NCBI GenBank assembly: GCA_003477185.1
Contig: DMTJ01000357.1
Location: 1-16,730, forward strand
Source of the DNA: Lentisphaeria bacterium
GTDB lineage: Bacteria > Verrucomicrobiota > Lentisphaeria > JABSQK01 > UBA12247
Length of the DNA: 16,730 nt
Direction: 5' to 3'
Below the pieces are notes generated by a model. It was not told the DNA's origin. It made no database searches and saw only the letters and a program-made list of their open reading frames with translations. Position 1 is the stretch's first letter. Each line of letters starts with the position of its first letter. The translations under genes were made by a program, and so were the position numbers. This document shows positions 7,612 through 14,612 of the stretch, in pieces.

Positions 7612-8966
7612 ATGAAATCACTGATTACGCTGCTTATCTTCACAATCTTCTCCACAGGTCTCCTGGCGGATACCGAGGGCATCGGCATGCTGGGCTGTTA
7701 CGGTCAACAGCTGCTAAAAGCGCCGCATATCAACCGCCTGGCTACAGAGGGGATGCAGTTTGCCAACTACCATGGCGGATTCTTCTGCGCGCCTGCTCGC
7801 TGGACCCTGATGACTGGGATGCATGATGGTTGCCAGGGCGGCTGGGGACAAAACAGATCCGGCTTGTTGATTGAAATGGGTAAGGCACACGTACCAGAAG
7901 AAGAGTACATGACACGCTTTGCCGAGCAGGTCCGAAAAACCGCTACGCCGATTCCAGAGCACGAGGTATTTCTGGCCCAAGTAGCCCAGCAGGCAGGCTA
8001 CCGGACGGCACAATTTGGCAAGCTGGACGTGGGCTTCCTGACCAACCATGAACGGGTGAAGCGCTTTGGCTGGGACTTCTATGAAGACTACTTCAGCCAC
8101 TCACGCTGCCACGGCTTCTACCCACCCTATCTCTGGCGCAATGGCGAGAAGTTCGAGCTGGAAGGCAACCTGCGGGCCCACTGTGCCAAGATGACGGCGA
8201 AGGGCAATGAGCCCGTTGGTTCCGATGGCAAAACCTGTTCCCAGAACGTGTTCATTGAAGGAATCCTCTCCTTCATCCGAACGCACAAGGATGAGCCATT
8301 CTTCCTGTATCATCCCACGCAATTGCCCTATGGGCCGGTTGCGATTCCCAAGCTGCACCCTGACTTTGCGAACCATCCGACGCTGTCACTGGTGGAGAAG
8401 AAATACGGCTCGATGGTCAAGATGCTCAATGACCACGTCGGCCTGATTATGAAGGAGCTGACAGCCCAGGGGATCGACGAAAAGACCATGGTTGTCTTCG
8501 ATGGCACTGGCGGCCGAGCCGGGCTCAAACGTTCCGGCTACCAAGGCGGAATCCAATGCCCATTGATTGTGTGCTTGCCTGGCAAGATTAAACCTGGCAG
8601 TCGAAGTGATATATTGAGCAGTCACTATGATTTCGTGGTGACAATCGCCGAAGTGGTTGGGACAGAAACGCCACCGGGAAAAGACAGCATTTCCTACTTG
8701 CCGTCGCTGCTAAAAAAACTCAACCAAAATCGCACGACTACATCATGGTCAATAATCGAAACACGCGCATGGGCCGTACTGTCTTGATTGCCAAGGACGG
8801 GCGGAAGCTTGTTGAGCTTGATCGTAAGAAGAACGACTTTCAGCTCTACAATCTGAAGAACGACAATGAAGAGCGGTACAAGCTGGCCGCTCAGTATCCA
8901 GAACCGGTTTCAGCGCTCAAAACCTTCTTACTACGTGAGCTTAACTCCGCCCGCCCTGACCTATAA
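7612..8966 (+). pseudogene. Degenerate, frameshifted S1-family sulfatase
   Basis: Starts 30 nt after the fucosidase gene with a hydrophobic signal-like N-terminus (MKSLITLLIFTIFSTGLLA). The main frame stops at 8787. The sulfatase C-terminus continues in the -1 frame, from KTQPKSHDYIMVNN to NSARPDL at 8966. The switch point coincides with seven A residues at 8712-8718. Conserved parts: GCYGQ, CAPAR (the formylglycine motif C-x-P-x-R with Ala at the fourth place), QVAQQAGYRTAQFGKLD, RCHGFYPPYLW, FFLYHPTQLPYGP, GGIQCPLIVCLPGKIKPGS. Missing parts: the N-terminal strand and Asp-Asp metal pair (here LLADTEG), the DNG metal ligands (here FDGTGG, probably an internal in-frame deletion), and the His of the LPHGP element (Tyr here). 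Read through, it would be about 450 residues, shorter than typical. It is most likely an inactive relic; a pseudo-enzyme or a sequencing error at the A-run are the alternatives. Confidence 0.75.
8712..8718 (+). other. A7 slippery heptamer at the frameshift point
   Basis: In the zero frame the codons are CTA AAA AAA CTC, so the run reads A_AAA_AAA, an ideal -1 slippage heptamer. A -1 shift here joins the sulfatase body (SISYLPSLLK) to its C-terminus (KTQPKSHDY) without losing conserved sequence. One missing A from an A8 run would produce the same picture. I see no Shine-Dalgarno-like stimulator just upstream. Confidence 0.7.
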
Positions 8967-9019
8967 ACACCGGAAAAATCAAGCCCCCTTCCCTCACCAC
9001 CAAAGAGAACCTGAATCCC

Positions 9020-10531
9020 ATGAAAAACATCATCCTCAAGTACCTGCTCACTGCACTTGCAACACTACTGCTCGCTGGCGCAGCTCTGGCAGGGACGGCG
9101 CCCAATATCGTATTCATCTTCGCCGATGACCTAGGCTATGGCGATGTCCACTGCCTCAATCCGGAGCGCGGTAAGATCGCTACTCCACACTTGGATCAGC
9201 TGGCTGCGGATGGCATGATTTTCACCGACGCCCATACCAGCTCCTCCGTCTGTACCCCGTCACGCTACAGCTTACTGACCGGTCGCTATAATTGGCGCTC
9301 CAAGAAGCAGGCCGGAGTTCTGGGGGGATTCAGTCCGGCGCTCATTCCAGCGAACCGCCTGACGGTCGCAAGCCTACTCAAGAGCCAAGGCTACAAGACA
9401 GCTATGATTGGGAAATGGCATCTTGGCATGAACCTGCCCAAGGGGAAAGGGAAACAGAAGGTTGACTGGAAAGGCACCATAGCTGGCGGCCCCTGTGCGC
9501 TCGGCTTTGACTACTACTTTGGCATCACCGCCTCTCTCGATATGCCACCCTATATCTATGTGGAGAATGACAAGTTCGTGGGCGAGTGCACCACCATTAA
9601 GGAGTTTCACCCCAGACGCAAAGGCCCCGCTCACGCCGACCTTGAGGCGATTGACGTCCTTGATGATTTGGCCGAGAAGTCTGTCTCCTACATTAAGAAC
9701 CAGGATGGCACGCAGCCGTTTTTTACCTATATCGCCCTGCCTTCTCCGCACACCCCCATTGTCCCTGCCAAGAGATGGCAGGGAAAAAGTGACATGGGGC
9801 CCTATGGCGACTTCATGATGGAGACCGACGCATTCGTAGGCCAGGTCCTGCAGGCGCTTGATGATGCAGGCGTAGCCGAGAATACAGTCGTGATCGTCTC
9901 CAGCGACAATGGCTGCTCAAAGGCCGCTAACATTGAAGGTCTTCAGGCGAAGGGGCATTTCCCCAGCGCGCAGTTCCGTGGTTCAAAGGCTGACCTGTGG
10001 GATGGCGGGCATCGCGTCCCCTTCATTGTCCGTTGGCCTGCAAAGGTTAAGGCCGGTTCGACCAGCGATGCGATCATTTGCCTCACTGACTTTGTCGCCA
10101 CCAGCGCCGAGCTGGCCGGAGCAACGCTTCCAGACAACGCCGCCGAAGACAGCGTCAGCTTCCTGCCTGCCCTGCTCGGCGAGAAGATACAGACCAACCG
10201 CAAGGGCATTATTCATCACTCCATTACCGGTCACTTTGGGTATCGCGAAACCCAGTGGAAACTACTGCTCGCAAGAGGATCCGGCGGCTGGACCGCGCCA
10301 CGTGAAGCGCAGGCCAAGACGAGCAATCTGCCAAAGGCTCAGCTCTACGACATGGAAGCAGATCCGGGCGAAAAAACGAACCTGTACGACACGCATCCTG
10401 AGATCGCCGAGCGTTTGTTGAGGCAATTGACTGCATACGTGGACGCGGGACGCAGCAATGATGGTCCTTCCACCAGCAATGATGTAGCAACAATCCGCCT
10501 TTGGAAATCTGAGAAGAAATCCAAGCAGTAA
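9020..10531 (+). CDS. Secreted S1-family sulfatase (arylsulfatase A-like), intact
   Basis: 503 residues. A Sec signal peptide (MKNIILKYLLTALATLLLAG, cleavage near ALA at 22-24) precedes the sulfatase fold. It hydrolyses a sulfate ester, here probably on a glycan, in the periplasm or outside. Catalytic elements are complete: FADDLGYGD with metal ligands Asp36-Asp37; CTPSR with Cys78, to be converted to formylglycine by a sulfatase-modifying enzyme not in this window; IGKWHLGM; SPHTPIVP; and SSDNG with metal ligands Asp296-Asn297. The C-terminal subdomain ends with QLYDMEADPGEKTNL, typical of the family. It lies 53 nt after the broken sulfatase. The ribosome-binding site is weak (AGAG at 9004-9007, rather far upstream). 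The exact sulfated position cannot be read from sequence. Confidence 0.95.
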   Translation: MKNIILKYLLTALATLLLAGAALAGTAPNIVFIFADDLGYGDVHCLNPERGKIATPHLDQLAADGMIFTDAHTSSSVCTPSRYSLLTGRYNWRSKKQAGVLGGFSPALIPANRLTVASLLKSQGYKTAMIGKWHLGMNLPKGKGKQKVDWKGTIAGGPCALGFDYYFGITASLDMPPYIYVENDKFVGECTTIKEFHPRRKGPAHADLEAIDVLDDLAEKSVSYIKNQDGTQPFFTYIALPSPHTPIVPAKRWQGKSDMGPYGDFMMETDAFVGQVLQALDDAGVAENTVVIVSSDNGCSKAANIEGLQAKGHFPSAQFRGSKADLWDGGHRVPFIVRWPAKVKAGSTSDAIICLTDFVATSAELAGATLPDNAAEDSVSFLPALLGEKIQTNRKGIIHHSITGHFGYRETQWKLLLARGSGGWTAPREAQAKTSNLPKAQLYDMEADPGEKTNLYDTHPEIAERLLRQLTAYVDAGRSNDGPSTSNDVATIRLWKSEKKSKQ

Positions 10532-10561
10532 TAGGACCAAGCATCCTGTCGGATGCCCTAT
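10531..10561 (+). other. Intercistronic hairpin after the sulfatase gene
   Basis: ATAGG (10531-10535) pairs with CCTAT (10557-10561) and GCATCC (10541-10546) with GGATGC (10551-10556), with loop TGTC and a 5-nt bulge on the left. It starts in the sulfatase stop codon and is followed by TCTTAAG, not a true U-tract. It may stabilise the upstream mRNA or cause partial termination before the esterase gene. Confidence 0.4.
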
Positions 10562-10648
10562 TCTTAAGCCAAGCACTCCTACTTGCCCCTCCAGCCTCAG
10601 AACCGCCAAACTTCACCACCCTGTGCCAAAGCCAAACGGAGCTTCCCC

Positions 10649-11824
10649 ATGCGCCTCACTACCCGTGCCCTCACCATCCTTGCCGCTCTCTGCCTGATCG
10701 TCGCCTCGGCCGAAGCCGCAAAGAAGAAGCAGCCAAATGGCGGCCCAGCCGCGAGTGTGTCAGCCAAGGGCAAGACCTTGCTAAACAAGAGAACCTTTGC
10801 CCTTAAGGGTGTCGTCGAGGTCGCCGCTGCTCTCGCCTATTTCAAGCCGGACCAGAGCTTCGGAAAGACCAAACTGTGGCCCATTGACCTGCCCAATGTC
10901 GTGAACAAGATTCCTACAGCCAAGCTGGCTGGCCGCAAGATACAGCTGAGTTTCACTGGCGAAGCCCAGGCTCGAGACAATGACCAGATCAGGTTCGCAA
11001 AGATTAAGGTCACCGGCATGAAAGCACTTGATGGCAAACCAATGCCGACCGCCACCCCCAAACCCAAAGCTCAAGCGAAAGGAAAGGGCAAAGCCAAGGG
11101 AAAAGCCAAGGCTGGCCAACAGAAGCAACAGTCTGCCAATAAGAAGGCCCCAAAGAAGCCCGCAGCAAAGAAGGGGAGCATGACTGTCGCAACCTCGGTC
11201 GCCGACTTTGATCCGGAGCTGGCCAATGTCCTAATTCTCGGAGACTCGATCTCGATCGGCTACACGCCTATTGTCACCAGAGGCATGACGGGCGAGGCTA
11301 ATATCACGCGCCCCATGAAGGGGGCCAAGGCTGAGAACTGCGGCGGGACCACCTATGCCCGCGAGCACGTCAGCCGTTGGCTTGGCGATACCAAGTGGGA
11401 CGTGATCCATTTCAACTTCGGCCTTCATGACCTCAAACACGTGCACCCGGACACCGGGAAAAACTCCACCGATGAGAGTCATCCGCAGCAGGCATCACCC
11501 GATGCCTACGCGGAGAATCTGCGGGAGGTCGTCAAAGTCCTGAAGGAGACGGGCGCGCACCTGATCTTTGCCAACACCACCCCGTATCCAGACAAGCCTA
11601 GTGGCCCACTTCGCCGCGCCGACCAAGTCTCGGTCTACAATGAAATTGCTGCCGGAATCATGGCCGAGAATGGCATTCAGATCAATGACCTGCATGCCTT
11701 TGTCGAGCCTCAGATGGAGAAGCTGCTGCTCCCCAAGAACGTTCATTTCTCGAAGCCCGGTTCCATCAAGCTCAGTGGACGCGTGACCGGCAAGATCCGC
11801 GCCGCTCTCGGAATCACAAAGTAG
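10649..11824 (+). CDS. Secreted SGNH/GDSL-type hydrolase (probable carbohydrate esterase) with N-terminal beta domain
   Basis: 391 residues from the ATG at 10649, chosen because GGAG (10638-10641) sits 7 nt upstream and a clean signal peptide follows (MRLTTRALTILAALCLIVASAEA). Residues about 30-135 form a beta-rich domain I do not recognise. Residues about 137-188 are a Lys/Ala/Gln-rich low-complexity linker. The SGNH domain follows: LILGDSIS with nucleophile Ser200; ENCGGTT (block II Gly); HFNFGLHDLK, where the block III Asn is His260; and NVHFSKPGS with catalytic His366. The Asp usually three residues before that His is Lys. As last gene of the cluster it most likely removes acetyl or other acyl groups from the same glycan attacked by the fucosidase and sulfatase. 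Substrate is inferred from context only. Confidence 0.82.
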   Translation: MRLTTRALTILAALCLIVASAEAAKKKQPNGGPAASVSAKGKTLLNKRTFALKGVVEVAAALAYFKPDQSFGKTKLWPIDLPNVVNKIPTAKLAGRKIQLSFTGEAQARDNDQIRFAKIKVTGMKALDGKPMPTATPKPKAQAKGKGKAKGKAKAGQQKQQSANKKAPKKPAAKKGSMTVATSVADFDPELANVLILGDSISIGYTPIVTRGMTGEANITRPMKGAKAENCGGTTYAREHVSRWLGDTKWDVIHFNFGLHDLKHVHPDTGKNSTDESHPQQASPDAYAENLREVVKVLKETGAHLIFANTTPYPDKPSGPLRRADQVSVYNEIAAGIMAENGIQINDLHAFVEPQMEKLLLPKNVHFSKPGSIKLSGRVTGKIRAALGITK

Positions 11825-12109
11825 TTCGCAACACTGTGGGGTACGGGGTCCGCTCGTTATCGGCACAAAATGGTGCAATTTTCCTTGGACCGATTCGAGG
11901 GAGCTCGTAAACCTCAGTGATCTACTAATGCTGTATTTCAGCAATCGCCGGCTCGCGTGCGTCGAGCGAAGCGCTCTCAACGAATGAAAAGCGTCGATCT
12001 TTCACGAGGATTCTCAAGATTTCACGTCCCTACCGCCTCTTCTAAAGGTCTTCAGATTCCAGACATTTGGCAGTCAATGCCGGTACGATTGATTGGTCTC
12101 CGATCTGGG
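11825..12109. other. Non-coding gap between the esterase gene and its terminator
   Basis: About 285 nt with no frame that looks like a protein. A small palindrome, GAGCG-AA-GCGCTC, lies in the middle. Otherwise nothing was recognised. If transcribed, it is a long 3' untranslated region of the CAZyme cluster. Confidence 0.5.
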
Positions 12110-12138
12110 CTCGGTCGGATTCATCCGGCCGGGTTTTT
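12110..12138 (+). terminator. Strong rho-independent terminator closing the fucan cluster
   Basis: A 10-bp stem, CTCGGTCGGA (12110-12119) with TCCGGCCGGG (12124-12133), has two G-U wobbles, the tetraloop TTCA and is followed directly by TTTTT (12134-12138). In the + orientation it ends transcription from the fucosidase-sulfatase-esterase genes. It lies 6 nt beyond the argJ stop on the other strand, where it has no U-tract, so it serves mainly the + strand. Confidence 0.78.
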
Positions 12139-12143
12139 CCGTG

Positions 12144-13304
12144 TCAGGATGAGTAGTAGGCTGCGTTCTCGGTGATGTAGCTTTCCGTGAGATCGCAGCC
12201 GTAGGCAGTTGCTTGATGAGGGCCGTGGTTCACGAGCACGGAGATCTCCACCGGGTCACCGCTCAATGAGTTGCGCATCGCCTCTTCATCGAAATCGGTG
12301 CGCTTTCCTTCGCCATAGACAACAGTGCCATTGATGGTGATCTGGACGGCGTCTGCAGCAATCTCGCAGGTCACGCACTTGCCGATGGCCATCAAGACCC
12401 GGCCGACATTGGGGTCGGCACCGTAGGCCATGGTCTTGATCAGGGGAGAGTCGATCAAGGCCTTGGCGAACGTCTTGGCATCAGCTGCCGAGTTCGCACC
12501 GGTGACGACTGCTCGGAGCAGCTTAGTCGCTCCTTCTGCGTCACGGGCGAGCATCTCGGTGACTTGGACGAAGGCGTTGTGGAGGGCAGTTGCGAACTCC
12601 GTACGGTCTACGGATACGCGGCCACTTGCGAGGATCGCACAGGTGTCCGAGGTACTGGTGTCGGTATCGATCGAAAGCATGTTCAGGGTCTGGTCGACTG
12701 TCTCGCGCAGCAGTGCGTCAAGCTCAGAGCTCGAGAACGTGGCATCAGTAAGCGCATAGACCAGCATGGTGGCCATGTCAGGTGCGACCATGCCTGCGCC
12801 CTTGGCGAGGACGGTTATCGTCGCTTCGCCCGCCTTTACAGTCACGGCCTTAGCATAGCTATCTGTGGTCATCATGCCGCGCGCGGCCGGCAGCGGGTCG
12901 GGGCCGAGCAGGTCCGCGCAGGCTGCGATTCCCGCCTCAATTTTGGAGATCGGCAACCGCTGGAGAATCACGCCGGTCGAACTGACCAGAACGTGGCCAG
13001 GATCGACTTGGTAGTTCTCTGCGACGGCGTGCGCCATCCGGCTGGCGTTGACGAGGCCGGGTTCCCCCATGCCAACGTTGCTTACCTTGCTGTTGACCAC
13101 GATGGCCTGCAGGACGCCGCCGCGAATGGTCTCGCGGCCTAATAGCACAGGCGCACCCGGGAAGTGATTCCTCGTAAAGACCGCGGCAGCGGTGCAGGGC
13201 TGGTCTGCTAGGATCAGGCCTAGATCAAAGGCGCCGTCGTCCTTGAGCCCACAGCACAGGCCAGCCGCCCGAAACCCGGGTGGTAGTGTAGGGGAAACAT
13301 CCAT
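12144..13304 (-). CDS. argJ: Glutamate N-acetyltransferase / amino-acid acetyltransferase
   Basis: 386 residues, normal for ArgJ. It moves the acetyl group from N-acetylornithine to glutamate in the cyclic arginine pathway, in the cytoplasm; some members also use acetyl-CoA. The protein is made as a precursor that cuts itself before the nucleophilic Thr. That site is clear: KGAGMVAPDMATML with Thr179. Other family elements: PGFRAAG near the start, SSTGVI (oxyanion region), MMTTDSYAK, DTDTSTSDT, AYGADPNVGR, and the C-terminal DLTESYITENAAYYSS. The usual SGNAN loop after VVN reads SKVSN (72-76), a visible departure. The ATG has no clear ribosome-binding site. rpoZ ends 28 nt upstream on the same strand, so the two are probably co-transcribed. 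Whether it is mono- or bifunctional cannot be told. Confidence 0.95.
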   Translation of the reverse strand: MDVSPTLPPGFRAAGLCCGLKDDGAFDLGLILADQPCTAAAVFTRNHFPGAPVLLGRETIRGGVLQAIVVNSKVSNVGMGEPGLVNASRMAHAVAENYQVDPGHVLVSSTGVILQRLPISKIEAGIAACADLLGPDPLPAARGMMTTDSYAKAVTVKAGEATITVLAKGAGMVAPDMATMLVYALTDATFSSSELDALLRETVDQTLNMLSIDTDTSTSDTCAILASGRVSVDRTEFATALHNAFVQVTEMLARDAEGATKLLRAVVTGANSAADAKTFAKALIDSPLIKTMAYGADPNVGRVLMAIGKCVTCEIAADAVQITINGTVVYGEGKRTDFDEEAMRNSLSGDPVEISVLVNHGPHQATAYGCDLTESYITENAAYYSS

Positions 13305-13332
13305 GATAGAGAGTCGCTGGTGGCGAAAAAGC

Positions 13333-13545
13333 CTATGCTTCCAGCGAGGCCGGATCTACGATAATCTTACCAGCACCAATTTCCTTCAGCGCGATATCGA
13401 GGTAGCAGCCCTTCTCGGCGGGAAGGGTTTCTACAAGCGCTCCGGCTCCGCGAGCCAGGTCTTTCGCGCGCTCAGATGCAATACGAACCAGAACGAGACG
13501 GTCCGGAACTTTCTTAATGGCCTGCTTGACGTAGTCGTTATTCAC
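13333..13545 (-). CDS. rpoZ: RNA polymerase omega subunit
   Basis: 70 residues, short but within range for omega proteins outside Proteobacteria. Omega helps fold and hold the beta' subunit of RNA polymerase. The match is the pattern IKKVPDRLVLVRIASERAKDLARG followed by IALKEIGAGKI, as in known RpoZ (x-VPNRF-L-V-x-x-A-x-R-A-x-x-L-x-x-G ... ALREIAAGKI). I chose the GTG at 13545 because GGAG lies 8 nt upstream on that strand; a GTG eight codons earlier (13569) is possible but has no good site. It precedes argJ by 28 nt. Two candidate promoters lie upstream: an extended -10 near 13656-13664 and a TTGACA at 13618-13613. Confidence 0.85.
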   Translation of the reverse strand: MNNDYVKQAIKKVPDRLVLVRIASERAKDLARGAGALVETLPAEKGCYLDIALKEIGAGKIIVDPASLEA

Positions 13546-13590
13546 AGACGAAACTCCATATGGGATCACAAGGAAATTGGCAAACCGATA

Positions 13591-13664
13591 CCAATAGAGG
13601 TGCGTGAGCAGATGTCAACAGGCAACTCCGGCAACTTCTTTCCCTTTCGATTCCCATCATAACA
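13591..13664 (-). promoter_or_regulatory. Candidate promoters for rpoZ-argJ
   Basis: Reading the - strand, TGT-TATGAT at 13664-13656 is an extended -10 box (TGn plus five of six TATAAT matches) about 110 nt before the rpoZ GTG; no -35 is needed for this type. Nearer the gene, TTGACA (13618-13613) is followed after 16 nt by a weak TATTGG (13596-13591). Either could drive the pair. Confidence 0.35.
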
Positions 13665-13668
13665 TTGA

Positions 13669-13696
13669 TTGACATTGTTTGGTTGCACGATAGATG
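13669..13696 (+). promoter_or_regulatory. Candidate promoter for the Bax inhibitor-1-like gene
   Basis: Perfect TTGACA at 13669-13674, a 16-nt spacer, then TAGATG at 13691-13696 (three of six). The start codon is 40 nt downstream. It sits back to back with the rpoZ extended -10, and a direct repeat of ACATTG (13662-13667 and 13672-13677, 10 bp apart) spans both. Confidence 0.35.
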
Positions 13697-13735
13697 TACA
13701 CCTCCGCTTGCAGCCGTAGATTAAAGTGAGAGACG

Positions 13736-14428
13736 ATGAACACAGCAACAATGGGCATCCCGGTATCGGCATTGAGCGAGGATGCCCGCGCGGCCTTCAT
13801 TACACGCACGTACGTGCATCTCTTTGGCGCCATCGGGGCCTTCACGCTGATTGAGGTCGGGCTATTCAGTTCGGGTCTGGCGAGACCAATCGCTCAGGCG
13901 ATGGTAAGCATTCCTTGGTTGGCGATTCTGGGTGCCTTTATGGTGGTGTCATGGTTTGCGAGCCGGCTGGCGCATAGTGCGGAGTCCGTGCTTGCGCAGT
14001 ATGCAGCGTTGGGCGGCTTCGTTTTGGCGCAAGCTTTGATCTTTGTCCCGATGCTTTTCATCGCGGAGAGAATGGCCGGTGGCGTGATTGAATCCGCAGC
14101 GATCACCACGCTCTTGGGCTTTGGTGCGCTTACTGCAGTCGCCCTGATCACGCGGAAAGACTTCTCGTTCCTGCGCAGCGTGCTGGTCTGGGGATTTGTG
14201 GTAGCCCTGGTCGGAATCGTGGCCAGCGTCATCTTTGGCTTTCAGATGGGCACTTGGTTCTCGGTGGCGATGGTGGCTTTGGCGGGCTGCGCCATCCTAT
14301 ACGACACGTCCAATATTCTGCATCACTACCCGGAAGATCGCCATGTGGGCGCAGCGTTGCAGCTGTTTGCTTCAGTCGCAATGATGTTCTGGTACGTGCT
14401 ACGGCTGTTCATGTCTTCGGACGACTAA
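13736..14428 (+). CDS. Bax inhibitor-1/YccA-family membrane protein
   Basis: 230 residues with about seven hydrophobic segments after a short polar start (residues 1-25). The C-terminal signature is clear: ILYDTSNILHHYPEDRHVGAALQLFASVAMMFWYVLRLF, matching the family pattern of L-Y-D-T, then an acidic turn and A-A-L-x-L-(F/Y). Members sit in the inner membrane; YccA of E. coli modulates FtsH proteolysis and BsYetJ is a pH-sensitive calcium leak channel, so either kind of role is possible here. The ATG has GAGAG at 13728-13732 with a short spacing. The gene is transcribed alone, divergent from rpoZ-argJ and convergent with surE. Confidence 0.92.
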   Translation: MNTATMGIPVSALSEDARAAFITRTYVHLFGAIGAFTLIEVGLFSSGLARPIAQAMVSIPWLAILGAFMVVSWFASRLAHSAESVLAQYAALGGFVLAQALIFVPMLFIAERMAGGVIESAAITTLLGFGALTAVALITRKDFSFLRSVLVWGFVVALVGIVASVIFGFQMGTWFSVAMVALAGCAILYDTSNILHHYPEDRHVGAALQLFASVAMMFWYVLRLFMSSDD

Positions 14429-14443
14429 GAAACGGTGGTCTGA

Positions 14444-14486
14444 GATCAGGGGGCAAGACGGGGCAACTGTTTTTCGCCTCCTGATC
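14444..14486. terminator. Hairpin just after the Bax inhibitor-1-like gene
   Basis: An 11-bp stem (14444-14454 with 14476-14486, GATCAGG/CCTGATC plus GGC/GCC and one G-U pair) encloses a 21-nt loop and starts 15 nt after the stop codon. There is no U-tract after it, so it may be a factor-assisted terminator or an mRNA 3'-end stabiliser. Confidence 0.4.
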
Positions 14487-14530
14487 CTCTCCCGAACTGG
14501 GAAGCGCCTACTGGGAGCGCGGGATTGATC

Positions 14531-14565
14531 GGGCATTCGGAGCCTGCTCCCTTTCTGCAATGCCC
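14531..14565. other. Nested hairpin in the convergent intergenic region
   Basis: GGGCATT (14531-14537) pairs with AATGCCC (14559-14565), enclosing GGAG (14539-14542) and CTCC (14547-14550). Seen directly; function unknown. Confidence 0.4.
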
Positions 14566-14578
14566 CCAAAGTGAAGCT

Positions 14579-14608
14579 CACTTCTGCCGGATCAATCCGG
14601 CAGAAGTG
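14579..14608. terminator. Perfect long inverted repeat, probable two-way transcription end
   Basis: Left arm 14579-14592 (CACTTCTGCCGGAT) is the exact reverse complement of 14595-14608, giving at least a 13-bp stem with a TCAA loop. It lies 5 nt from the surE stop on the - strand and between convergent genes. No U-tract follows on either strand. A smaller overlapping hairpin (AAGTGA-AGC-TCACTT, 14569-14583) competes for the left arm. Confidence 0.5.
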
Positions 14609-14612
14609 CCGC

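Noticed and set aside
8745..8966. Independent small gene of 73 codons
   Set aside because: Its sequence is the C-terminal subdomain of the sulfatase in the -1 frame and it has no ribosome-binding site, so it is part of the frameshifted gene.
10583..10648. TTG start giving the esterase 22 more residues
   Set aside because: The extra part is not signal-like, while the ATG at 10649 has a good ribosome-binding site and starts a clean signal peptide.
11957..12175. Small + strand open frame between esterase and argJ
   Set aside because: No protein-like pattern, and it would run through the terminator at 12110-12138 into argJ.
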